A DNA stretch of 64,000 nt from Metarhizium brunneum (Eukaryota; Ascomycota; Sordariomycetes; Hypocreales; Clavicipitaceae). The stretch covers positions 806,001-870,000 of the forward strand of contig NC_089422.1 in NCBI RefSeq assembly GCF_013426205.1, in the 5' to 3' direction. Below, in pieces: positions 21,423-32,604 of the stretch (the stretch's first letter is position 1; every line of letters starts with the position of its first letter). The notes beneath the pieces were generated by a model. That model made no database searches. It saw only the letters and a program-made list of their open reading frames with translations, and had not been told where the DNA came from. The translations under genes and the position numbers were made by a program.

Positions 21423-24400
21423 CTTGTCATCTGCAAGTGTGCAACCTGCTTTCACATGCTTAGAAAACCCCCAACCCTCCATCTGCAGGAGTGTCGTCAT
21501 GTGCCCCAAATGACAGGAGCTGTTTACTCATACAGCCCGTTCTCCCCAACAAAAAAAGGGTATCAAGACTCGAGAGCGCCTGAGTTGAGACGGTCAGACC
21601 AAACCCCTGGGCGGGGTCCCGTTGAACTAAATGCCGAGGCGTTGCCCGTTCCATTGTTGTGTCCAACGCTGTCTGGTTCATCCCCGCATCGAGTTGCTAC
21701 AAGCGGACTGATATTTTGTCCCGGCTACCGTTGCGTTGGGCACTAAACCTGTATGCGGAGGAGAAGAGTGGAACCGTCCAGCGCCTCTTCTTCCATTTCA
21801 AGACTCAGCGCTACTAAAAGCCTATTCAAGCAACGCAGCCTGGCACTAGTGGCTCGTCCACGTAGTCGCTGACGGGTATTCAAGCTGCAGAGGTGATCAT
21901 CCATGTCGGGAATTGTACTGCGGAAACAAAAGAAATGACCTGGCCCTGCCCTTGCACTCCGGTGTTTCAGCTCGTTGCCAAACTATCGCCATGTGAAAAT
22001 GGTTCGATCCTCATGCATCGCCATCACACTCAACAGGACAATGCGGGTTGAAAAACATGTGATTGCCCTTGGATGGGAAGCACTCATATGGAACGAGCAG
22101 TATAATCGTTCTGTTCTTTGAAATGGCACCTTTACATAATGACCTCGCCTGTGGAAAACGCTCTTGACACCTAGGTCCAAAGGAGCCCTTCAAATAATAA
22201 AGCCTGAGAGCCAGATAGTGACTCTTGAGCAAAAACACCTGACAATTCGGAATGACTCGCTCTTCACACATGGGCAAGACTACTCCAAGATTATACTGTG
22301 ACCTAGAAGTGAGTCAGGGTTGACAGCACAACGATAGAGTGAAAGTGTCAGCGCCTTGGGATCAACCACGGTTGGCTCCATGACCGACGGTACTGTCAAC
22401 TCACGTACCTAGACAATCACACTGTGATAACTCACCACTACGTCATGGTTCTTTCGAAGCGTAGTAATATGCAGCGCGTTACCTAATTCATACCCATAGT
22501 TTGCGCGGCATGGAGATGGTTGTCCAGGATTCGTTTGCCGCTCAGTTGCCGCAGCTCCTCACGGTTGCCTGACAAAACGCATGTGATTTTGAAAATGTTG
22601 GCGCTTTCCTAAATCTCCGTGCCTGAAGGGGGGTAAAGTATTCAAGCACAAGATGGCACGGTTGGCTTAACCGGCATCGGGGATTGAAAACGCGACTCAC
22701 AAGGCTGTGTCCCAGTGTGTTTTGGAACAGAAAATACATGTGATACAAAACAGATCTATCGACAATTAAAAATGGCATTTCAAAATACTAAAGGCATCCA
22801 GAATCACTACTGATGTTTTTTGTTTGGGGTGCAGACGTTGTCAGAGCCTCTGGGTTGCAAAAACCTGATGATTGCGGCACAAGGGACTCAACGCTTATGG
22901 CTGATGTAACCCATTTCACGCTATGTACTTGGCATTGGTCTTCAATCGAGTCATGAAGGAACTTCACATGATAGTAGTTTAGTCGGGGTTGCAAAACAAT
23001 TGCTCAGTGCTTACTACGGTCTGCCTGCTCTTGAGTCACGGATAGGATGATACTACCGTGCCATTACCATTAGGGGTTCTCCTAATTCCCGAAACCTTAG
23101 CTTTCATGTGCAGATTATTGTGAGATGCAAGTCAAAGTACAGACAGTTAACTGTCCTCGCGTCGGATCAAGACAAATGGTGCAGGTGGACAGAGCATTGC
23201 CTTTCCACAGCTGAGGCCCTTTCCCACCCCATTCGCAACTCGGCAACAAAGCCGCAAGGTAGAATCCGAAGCCGAGAAAAGACGAGAAAATTCGCATGGA
23301 CCTGCTGTTTACTCTATTTACTAAAGTTATGGCTAGCCACGGAAGACACTGTGGACACTACAATGTTCACATGATTCCCTCGGATACTTTGTGACATTTG
23401 GTTCACAAAGGAAGTCTGCACCGCAAAACCCAGGACTTGCGCTATAACAAGAAGCATCCGAGCTGTTTAGCTGTAGATTGTCCTAGTTTGCTGAGGCTTC
23501 TCAACTTTGATCTGTAGATAGTAAGCCATATAGGCCTGTTATCCAAAAGAAGATGGCTTACCCCGTATCCGTTGAACGGAGAACACATCGCCTCTCGGCC
23601 AACTATAGTTCCCCGTTGTTCATGATGCTCCAAACCAAGCGGTTTCTTCAGAATGTCTCCCCATAAATTGTGAAAAAGTACACGACTTCACTAGCATCCT
23701 GACCAAACTGATACGTCGCCCAGACCCAAGATTCACACCTATACTCCTATTCACGAACCACAATTGTGCACAGCTTGTTCACATCCCAGATGTAAATCCC
23801 AGCCAACCAGCATTATGTCCACGCACGACGCCGCTTCTTCGTCCGTCCTTTTGTCTCTAACAGCATGCCCTACTCCCTCCTCAAACCAAACCCGTCCTCA
23901 ACCAAACTTGCCTCAAGACTGTTTGTTCTGTCAGGGCTCGCCATCACATTTGCTTGCGCAATGCAATCTCAACAAACACCATGACCTACATCCAACGCAG
24001 CTTACAGAAGAGGCTCTTTATATTCCACAACGCAATCGTTTCATATGAACGAAGCCCAGCCACCCCCAAGTGATTCCAAGATCCTTATACCCGGCAACAC
24101 ATACACAGAAACGACCTGATCCGAGATCCAATTTCCACTCCGCAACCCGTTGTCAGACTTTCCACCTGCTTTGATCCCTCCAAAGCTTCCCATCCCTAGC
24201 TCACCAGTCCGTTCCATCTCGCAAGGCCCACGCTTCTCAACAAAGAACTAGACAAGTACGGCTGTCACCAATACCTTGAAGCCAAATGACGCGTTCCGTA
24301 CCGCGGGAATCATCCGGGACCAACCCAAGGTACAGAGCAGCTTCAGAATCTGTCCATCGAGCAAAGACCACCTCAATCCGGGACATGCGCAAGTCGCCAC

Positions 24401-24787
24401 GCCACGCCTTGCACAGCTGCCGGTTCCGTATCCAGGCTCGCACTCACCACCAACTATACCGGGTTTCATGCCCATCTACAAACCGGACCAGGGCTCCCGG
24501 GCGACCAGCTCCCAAATACACAAAACAAGTCTTCCGTAGTCCCTTCGCCGGAGGACAACGGCGCTGAAACAGCGCTTCAGGATCTGCCCAGGGCACAGTA
24601 CGGCATTGCCACGCCGAGAAGACGCAGCTCGGTTCACGAACGCTCCTCGGCACAATGGTCAGGATATGCGCCTATCCAAGGAGTGTTGCTGAGCGATTGC
24701 AAAGCCAGGCAAAGCAAGCGGTTCCCGCAGGAGGACAAGGAGCGCGAATCCCGCGCGGACGGGGGTACATTCGCCCAGACCGGGGCG
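21423..24787. other. intergenic, no gene recognised
   Basis: No frame of notable length or family resemblance. From about 23,850 to 24,250 the plus strand is C-rich and pyrimidine-rich, as in fungal leader regions, but no convincing coding sequence follows directly. Confidence 0.45.
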
Positions 24788-25018
24788 TCATGAACGACGG
24801 AGCACGAGGCGGACGGCCGTGTTGAGACGTCCGGGGATGGAGCGAAACCGCCGTCGCGGCACCGGCTCGTAGATGCTGTGGGAGTGTCGAGGACAACAGT
24901 GCCGCATGGCGAGCTGGTGGCGGAATAGAGTTTTGCTGGACTCATACAGGGGCGGACGACGATGTGGGTGGTGCGCCAACTTCTGTTGGATATATTGACC
25001 GCAGTATGATGGAGCCAT
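24788..25018 (-). CDS. small basic protein, hypothetical
   Basis: A 76-codon frame opens with ATG in an AAG-ATGG context and uses GC-ending codons, as the real genes nearby do. The product is rich in Arg and His (for example PVPRRRFRSIPGRLNTAVRL near the C-terminus) and has no signal peptide or membrane segment. The net charge is strongly positive, which would fit nucleic-acid or organelle association, but that is speculation. I recognise no family. It stands alone, with more than 3 kb of apparent non-coding DNA on the upstream side of the hydroxylase gene and only weak candidates on the other. It could be a chance frame within a non-coding transcript. Confidence 0.3.
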   Translation of the reverse strand: MAPSYCGQYIQQKLAHHPHRRPPLYESSKTLFRHQLAMRHCCPRHSHSIYEPVPRRRFRSIPGRLNTAVRLVLRRS

Positions 25019-25421
25019 CTTTTGAAGAAGCTTGCTGTGGAGGATGGTTGGAGAAGAGTACAAGGACAAGAATGGACGTCTGGCTCGGACAAGGTCTTCA
25101 TTTACTCTCTTTTCAATTATTCTAGGGTCTTGCGTGTGAAAGATTCGGCAATTGGCAATACGACTTGTGCTTGGCGATGCCCGCGCCCACAATACGGGAT
25201 GCCAGTGGTCCAGGAGATCATGGCAATAGTACTATCTGAACAATTCAGCTTGTTCGGTCCAATCCCTGCTAGCAATACGCGCCTATTCACACTGGACTCT
25301 TCTCCGTTCATAATCTCAGGATAACCGTGTCATCTACACCCCATCCAGTCCATGCAAATAACAGCACAACCCCCAACCATGTCAACTCCAAGTTCCTGTC
25401 TCCTCGCTCTCTCCCGCAACA
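25019..25421. other. intergenic, promoter-like on the plus strand
   Basis: No gene seen. It lies between the starts of two oppositely oriented small candidates and ends at a TATA box. Confidence 0.4.
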
Positions 25422-25428
25422 TATAAAG
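25422..25428 (+). promoter_or_regulatory. TATA box with pyrimidine-rich leader
   Basis: CATATAAAGTCC is followed by about 80 bases of C/T-rich sequence (25,430-25,510), the classic arrangement of a strongly used fungal core promoter on the plus strand. No recognised gene lies downstream, which makes it notable. Confidence 0.5.
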
Positions 25429-25664
25429 TCCCAGCCCCCTCGCAGTCCACCCACCGCCAGCTCTGCTCTTCCTCGTCCCCTCTCTCGCCTCACATCCGCG
25501 CACCGTGCCAACAGCATCGTGAAATAAACCCAAGAATCGTAATACGGCACATATGCACCTTCCCCTCCATCCCGGCAAGTCACTCGGCGAGCAAAGGAGC
25601 TTCCCTTGCCCGAGCCCAAATTCGTCAGACGGCCACTGCGTTCCGCCAGCGATCCCACCAGCAC

Positions 25665-26039
25665 ATGGCAGGCCATCTAGTCTCGGCATGCACCTTGTTC
25701 GGGAAAAAGAAAGCCCCCAGCAGCCCAACCCAGCATCCGGTGAGACTTGCTGCGTCTTTGTGCTCTCACACCCGCAACGAGGCTTGCCGAGAAAACGGTG
25801 GCTCCCCAATATCGCCAACGCCGGACCAGCCACCGTCTCCGCCAGCATACGGACCTAACTGGGCGGAGAGAAGTGAAGCAGCGTCCGTCCCCGTACCAAT
25901 GGAGTCGACACACATATGCCTGCGTCGCATAATCGCATTTTCGGGTATCGCATTCTCCCTGACTTCGGGCTTTGCTGCAGCATCAATCGTACCCGATCCT
26001 CATACCGGCGGCGTCTCCAACCTTCGATCCCATGCTTAG
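25665..26039 (+). CDS. possible small gene downstream of the TATA element
   Basis: A frame of 124 codons begins at ATG 25665, about 240 bp after the TATA box. It reads MAGHLVSACTLFGKKKAPSS, then a Pro/Ser-rich stretch with PPSPPAYGPNWAERSEAAS, and a short hydrophobic segment near the end (IIAFSGIAFSLTSGF). A GTGAGA donor near 25,740 might start an intron, which would change the middle of the protein. Earlier ATGs (for example 25553) occur in another frame. I recognise no family, and a non-coding RNA is equally possible. Confidence 0.25.
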   Translation: MAGHLVSACTLFGKKKAPSSPTQHPVRLAASLCSHTRNEACRENGGSPISPTPDQPPSPPAYGPNWAERSEAASVPVPMESTHICLRRIIAFSGIAFSLTSGFAAASIVPDPHTGGVSNLRSHA

Positions 26040-29000
26040 AAAGGGGGGGGGGGTTGAAACGTCAGCCACCAATCGTCATGGGCATGCTATCTTTGCTCCG
26101 CAGATCCGGATGTACGTAGTCCGTAGGCCGTACTCCGTACATGCATACAGCCGAGCTGCAAGTTCCGGATGCCTTGGCACGAAAAAGTTGTCCCAGAGTC
26201 CAGACAAGGCATGCGTGGCTGGCCTGTCGGACGCGGCAACGCCCGTTCCTGACGCCCAGAGTCTCGGATCTACCTGCGGATCATGCCGATTCCGAAACCA
26301 AAGCCAAAACAACAGACGGAAATATGACACTCGAGAGAAGACAAACTACACGTCATGTGTTACCCTGCGCCGGCTGCGATTCCCGACCAACAGGGTATAG
26401 AACATGGCAACCGCGTGGCTGTTGTTAGCCCCCCCTTTTTTTAATCCCCTTTCTTTTTGTTTGATGTCATGTTGGGCCAAAATTAGAGGTAACGACAGGA
26501 CGCATGGCATTAGGCATGCTTTGGCGTCGGGCTTCGGCGCACCACACGGCACGTTATCAATGAGCGTGGCTTTCTTTGCGGCGGCATAGAGGACGCATTT
26601 ACCCAATGATTGGAATCGTTACCAGAACAACAAGTGTACACAGAGTTGACCGTTTGGTTACGGCAGCCTCGTTGCATTGGGGTCTAGACCCATTTGCCAT
26701 CATCTCAGCTGTCCAATATAATGCGCGGCGCGTCTGAACCACTCTACCGGGCGTTGAGGGTTGTTCGACGTTGAGTTTTATTTGGCCATGGTTGATTGGC
26801 TCAGCTGTATGCGCCGTGGTGCCTACACCACCAGGTAAGCCGCTTGTCCGATTCCTTTTTGGGCAATTCATCATTTTTGTCGGTTGCTAATCTCCAAGTA
26901 ACCTGCAGGGAATAGCAGTGTGCCTCCTGAGTCCTCGTGCTGTCCGTCTGATCCATATGCATGCAGGGAACTCAACCAACATCCAACAGCCAACTGAACC
27001 TGACTGCGTCGATACAGGTAATTTCCATCAAGCGGTAACGCTGTAGTTGGTTGGTTCTGGAGCATCCCAGATGGCCAATATGTAGTTTCAGGAACGCCAG
27101 CAAATACCTCTGATACAGCCACTTGGGTCCTGTAAAATGGCCATAGCAGGCGACCACTCGACGCCAAAAAGAAAGCCTCCCAGCCCCCTACTAATTTCCC
27201 TGGGCCAAAGATCTCTCTCTCTGTTTCGAGAAGCCTGAAGCGTGGCCTGTCACTGCAACCCCCACCAGAAAGTGAGGCTGACTTGTCGCGCCGACTCGCG
27301 CGAACGGCGGCTTCCATGTTTAACCCCGCCTGGCGCACGCGGCCTACTGACATTGCAGAAGTCATTGCACAGTACTCCGTAATAAGGCGGTGATGCGCCG
27401 CAGTAGTCTGGATGTCGTCGTCTTCCCATTCGCCACCATATGGCGTCTTGGACACCCCACAAACGCCGTGGTAACGCGGCACAGTCGTGTGTCTCTCAGC
27501 CCATCATCACACTCAGGCGAGGAGTAGTATCCAAGGGCCAACAAGGCATCTGGATGAAAGGATCAGGCGACTTCTGCCTTATACGACCCTGGCGGTCCAA
27601 CCAGAACAGAAACGGTAAGAAATGACACCCGCCTCACTTCAACGTAATAGACAAGGTCCTGAAGAAATCGACGACGTAACGAGTCCACCAGCAATCCCTG
27701 TACATGAACATGAACCACTGCGGTATCGTGGCAGAGAGGACGTGAAACTCGCGGTCGCAGTCACACCAGCGTCATGGACATGGCTGGTGGCCCGTCCCGT
27801 TACCCTCTGGGTAGCATTCAAACAAGGCTTGGCTGCAAAAGGACCCTGCAGCCAAGTATCCCATGTTGGCACGGCGTGACACAGACACGATAATGAAATG
27901 CCATGTCCTGGCGCTCGGCCGACCTGGCATGCGTCAATGCGCCTCATTCCGCGGAAGTTATCTTCTCTCGCCAACAGTGCAAGTGTGGTTCCGAGACGGT
28001 GAATCTCATGCTTGCTCAGCCCTTTTTCTTTCTTCGCATGCCATTCGTGTTTTAGAAATGGAGGCCAGTGCCGCCGAGATGACGGCCGACTGATTGCTCC
28101 CGAGTTGCCGGCCTAATTTCGCAAAGAGAAGGAGGGGGTATCAGCAATCAGTACAAAAAAAAAAGGGGGGCACGGAGTACTACATGTACATACGGAGTCA
28201 ATGCGCTTGGCACCGTAAAAGTTGGTTGGACCGCTGGACGACACCTGGAGTCTGCTGATGCCGCACTGCTGCGTCTTATGCCGCCGGCGGCGGAGCCAGG
28301 GCGTCTATGTCGAGGCGGCTCAATACGTACCGAAAATGTCAAGCCAAGTCTGGTTGCTTTTCCTCGACACGGTCCACTTGTCGTCGCCGGCTGGTTTTGA
28401 TTCGGACGCTGCTGGTACCGTGACTTGGGCTTCATGTTTGTTGGCGGCAAGGAAGCCACTTGCTGATCTTGGCGCCGCTGTTGCCTACGGTCGAAGCAAT
28501 CAAGGTGAGAAGCCGTGATCGCCTGGTGTTCATGGCTCTCGTGAATGATGGTGCCCGAGCTGTCGGAATCAAGCCACTTGTGGGGTCAAGGATCCCTGGT
28601 CGATCTTTTTATGTCCATCCTGGTCAGTGTCGGCTTGGTTGGTTGCCTTGTGTCGTCGTCTTTGCGAACCAGTGGAATGGGGAATGGAATCGCGGTTGGA
28701 ATGGAAGACCCGACTATGCCAAATGTACATAATACCTGGACTAGACCTACACCGGCCGTCTATGTATTTCGCAATCTGTCTCTGGATACCGCTATTACTG
28801 AATGGCAATCAAGAGAGTTATCGTACAAACTATTATTCTACATCCATTAGATTCCCGCTCTGCACTTGCCATTATGCCCCAAACCCATGCCTTTGGCTCT
28901 GAGACTTGTGCTCACCTTTCTTTTTCTGTTCCCTCTCCCTTCTTTCTTGCAATCTATTTTCGTGCCTTTTTTTCTCTTCCTTTTTTCGCTTAGTTGGGGC

Positions 29001-30183
29001 TGAATGTTGTCGTCGCGTTGCCATGTGGTCACACCGCCTCATCTGACATCATGTCTGAACGCAGCAGAGTGAAGCAACTACTTTGTCAGATTCCGACCCC
29101 AAATGCACAAGTTTCCTCCGAGAACCGCTTTCGGCCACCGCATATGTATGTATTGTGGCCATTACTCCTCCGTCCTCATGACCCCCGAGGCGCAGGCTTA
29201 TGGTTATCCCTGAGGCCAACCGACGTGCCTCATTCACCCGCCATGCGCTTGCTTAAGTTGAATCAATTTGCATCATGTGTCATGCTCTCTTTCTTCTCAC
29301 CCACACAGCAGTCGGTAGTGTGACAGGGCAGCCTCATTTGTCTTCACCAGTTTGGTATTGCCAGACTGAGAACCTAACCTCGAATCCTATAGGTTGCTGG
29401 TCTTGATCCTGGTGCAACGTTCATGTTAAAACCCGATTGGACGATTTTCTTTTTTCCCTTTTGGGGTTTGACAGATTGACATACGGGGGAAAAAATGGCT
29501 GCCCAAATTGGCCTCCAAATTTTGGAGTCCAACATAGAAAGCATTTCCACAAATTCCCATACATGTCAAGACGTCCAACGAATCAAAGAATAAAACGAGA
29601 TATTGCGTAGATAATCATAAGAAAATAAGCAAGCAAATAAATGGCATACAAATGATTGGCGAGATAGATATCCACTGTTGAGACAGAGAATTTTCCATGT
29701 AGGCAATGCTGATTGTGACAGATCAGGGTCAGTGATTGATATAATTCAACCCCCCCTTTCCTTCGCTCGCTATAATCGATATTGTGGCGTTGTAGGCGGC
29801 GCAGTTTCAATCTTGGTACTCCTTTAACCAGGCGTCGAATGCATCTCGTCCAGTAGGCTGGCTTCGATGAGAGGAACTTGTGTTGCCAGTTGCCGGTAGA
29901 AAGAAAGGATTGTCGAACATATTTCACCAGGCGATTCAGCTCTGGTGTGTGCGTGTGCTTTGATCCAATTCGCACTATTATTAGTGAGTCGACCCATCTT
30001 TAAACCAGCATCTGCCACCTGTCCTTCCATTCTCCAATCCTCCGCCTCTCCATTACCCCTCCAAAACTTGTCATATACTGATACTTCAAGGACCGTAGTG
30101 TCTTTTCAGCTGCCAGCGGGTCATTCTTACCAGCAACATTACTCAAGACTTTCAAACGTAGCTCAGAGAAACGTATATTTGCT
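26040..30183. other. long intergenic region, no gene recognised
   Basis: About 4.1 kb with no convincing coding sequence on either strand. It contains a G run at 26,043-26,052, a poly-A/G tract at 28,155-28,170, a strong pyrimidine tract at 28,915-28,990, and two copies of the TACTCCGTA nonamer (26131 and 27373). The end near 30,184 would include the 3' UTR of the Est1-domain gene. Confidence 0.5.
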
Positions 30184-32604
30184 TCACGGGTTTGCTGGTT
30201 CGGTCGATGCAACATCAGTAACAGACGCGGCCAGCTCAACTGGCTCATCTTCGAGCTCGTCGTTGTGATTTCCCCCCTTTGTAGAGAACTGCCTCGCATG
30301 CTTATCCCAGTGCAGCTGTCTTTTCTTCATTGCAATGCTATGCCCGAGCCACAGGATTCTTTCGCAACGCTTGCCTACGGTTGACGCAGGCTCAAAGTAT
30401 TTTTCGTCGTCATCAATCGCCGTATTATCAAACCACTTCTTTGGGAAATAGGTTCCGGTATAGATTAAACCACGCATAGCATAGTCTTCGGGAAGAGGGT
30501 GCGCCTTACCACCTTCGGGCCACGGAATTTCCGGGGTATCCAACCGTGGTGTAAACTCGCTAGTCCGTAATAGATAGTTGAATAGTAAAGCAGTCTGTTC
30601 CCATGGGAGTGAGTCCTCTAAGTACTGTCTTCCCACGTCAAAATCCATCATAAACCAGTGGAATACTAAGAGGGTATGAAGGCATGGCAATGTGTTCTTG
30701 TCACCCCACCGAGCAATAACAATCTCATACGTGCGAGCTGCAAATCCCACCGCTGTCTTGAATGCGTCAGTCAGCACCGGATCTGGAAGATCATCCATCA
30801 TAGTGTCGTCTGCTTGTTGACTCTTCAAAACAGCATTCATAAGGACATTTGACGTATCTCCAAAACCTAGGAGCAGGCAGCTTAATGAGATGCCAATAAA
30901 ATACCTAGCCTTGTTAGCTTGCAGATCTCATGTTATTGTAATGACGTCTCTTACCCAGATTCAAGCCAATTTCCATGTTCTCTTCCAATGCGATTATCCA
31001 GAAGTTCCAGAAATTGCTTCATCGAGGGCTCGAGCTGATCCTCATGCGTGCCAGAGAAGAGTATGCCATGAACTCGCACAAAAGCTACATCAGCTGGCTC
31101 TAGACGTTGAGAAGCACTTGGATTTGCATTTAAGAGGGGATCAAATAGCGTCATGACGCTATCCCTAGCGCTGAGAAATGGCACTGGAACGCAGAGAGAT
31201 TTAGCATAATAGTATAACTGTTGCAGGGCATTTGGTCGTGCCAAAATCGCTAGGTGGTGATAAAGTCGTCCGGTCATTGGTATCTTATCCGAAGCCTTAG
31301 TATACCAGAATCTTGATACACCAGTCCAAATTTCTCGATCTCGGATATCATCATCTTCAACTGCCATCCTGTAACGCCCTAAATCACCAAGACACTCTAT
31401 CCACGTATCTTCAAACGCGGGAACTGTCTCATATAGCAACGCCATCATGGTATACGCGATATATATGAAGGTGAGCATATGCTCAAGCGAGCCAGGCAGT
31501 TTCCGCCTTAGAAGCTCTAAAAACGAGTGTATACCATGACGCCACATTCGTGCAGGCATAAAATACTTGGATGCAAGCCTTCGGAGCGCGGCGCTCGCTG
31601 ATGGGTGTTGAGATGCCAATAAAAAGTCATGGTGCTCATGGAGAAGTGATCGGTGAAGAGAAATCAATGCATGATATTGCTCTTGACTTAGGTCAGTCTC
31701 CTTCTGTGTGCTATCATATTCAATGCACTTGCTCTCGAGCAAAACCAGTCCGGCATAGATGCCTTGGACTTCGGCGGCAAGCTGGTCTGAGGATATAGAC
31801 CGAGTATCTGGTTGACGAAACAACTCCGATGTTGACGCAGCGGCATCGGCGGACTGTTTCGGCTGGCCATGATGTTGTCCTGGATTGCGCTGGCCTTTAT
31901 GCTGGGGAGACCGATGATGGCTGGAAGAGGACATCAACTGGCCATGCCTTGTCTGTGGCGTTCGTGGTCTTTGCGGCGAACCGGTCTTTCGGGCATCATC
32001 GGCAGTCCAGAGTTGACGACCAGTCGGGTTCTTGGTGCGAACAAAGTCATCATCTCTCTCACTGAGTCTGGCACGACTCCTGCCTGGAGTCGGTGGTGAT
32101 GAGCCGCGTTGTTGGGTGATTGACGCGGGAGGGGAACATATCTTTTTACTTCCTCGGCGGGTAGATACTGAGTCATCCCCCGCTAAATTCAGCCTATCAA
32201 AGTCATCTTCAGCCCTGTCGGTGAAGTCAGGGTTGCCAGATACTGGTCGTTTTCTGGTCACTGCCCCGGCATTAGTGGTGTCCCCAGGGGGCCTGGTTTC
32301 TGAGCTTCTACACAATTTCGAACAAACCCGTTAGTATTAGTTTCAGATGTATGGAAATGGGATGCAGAGGAACTCACCGAGCCTTGGTGGCATCGTTGCC
32401 CTGGAGCGTACAGTTCTTGAAGGCTTCCTCAATATCAGAATGGTCAGCTGACGTTGGATGCTTCAACGTATAGTGCGCCTTGAATTCATCAAGGCTGTGC
32501 TGCACTTCGGCCTCGCAGAGCGGACATGAGACGCTGCGCGAGGCGGCTTCTTGACGTGCAGCTTTGCGTTGATGCTGGACCCATCCTCTTGTGAGTTTGT
32601 CCAT
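30184..32604 (-). CDS. Est1/SMG7-type DNA/RNA-binding domain protein with N-terminal C2H2-like finger
   Basis: Three exons on the minus strand (32604-32378, 32307-30955, 30904-30184) with introns of 70 nt (GTGAGT, branch ACTAAC) and 50 nt (GTAAGA, branch GCTAAC) give 766 residues. The central part is the Est1-type domain: RYRMAVEDDDIRDREIWTGV, GRLYHHLAILARPNALQQLY, YYAKSLCVPVPFLSARDSVM and a conserved 'FVRVHGILFSG'. This family includes yeast Est1 and the SMG5/6/7 and Ebs1 proteins of telomere maintenance and mRNA decay. Before it lies a disordered Ser/Arg/Pro/Gln-rich linker and, at residues 27-49, C-x2-C-x13-H-x4-H (SCPLCEAEV...HYTLKH), a probable zinc finger. The frame stays open upstream of 32604 to about 32,688 with plausible residues, so a 5' exon may be missing. 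It is probably nuclear or P-body associated; exact role inferred. Confidence 0.85.

Noticed and set aside
25330..25848. 172-codon minus-strand frame, Gly/Cys/Arg-rich
   Set aside because: It lies opposite the plus-strand TATA box and pyrimidine leader, which explain its purine-rich codons.
26871..27482. 203-codon minus-strand frame in the 21-30 kb desert
   Set aside because: No family resemblance, mixed composition and no promoter context; length is not exceptional for this region.
29500..29530. Near-palindrome CTCCAAATTTTGGAG
   Set aside because: Short and imperfect, with no neighbouring element; chance inverted repeats of this size are common.
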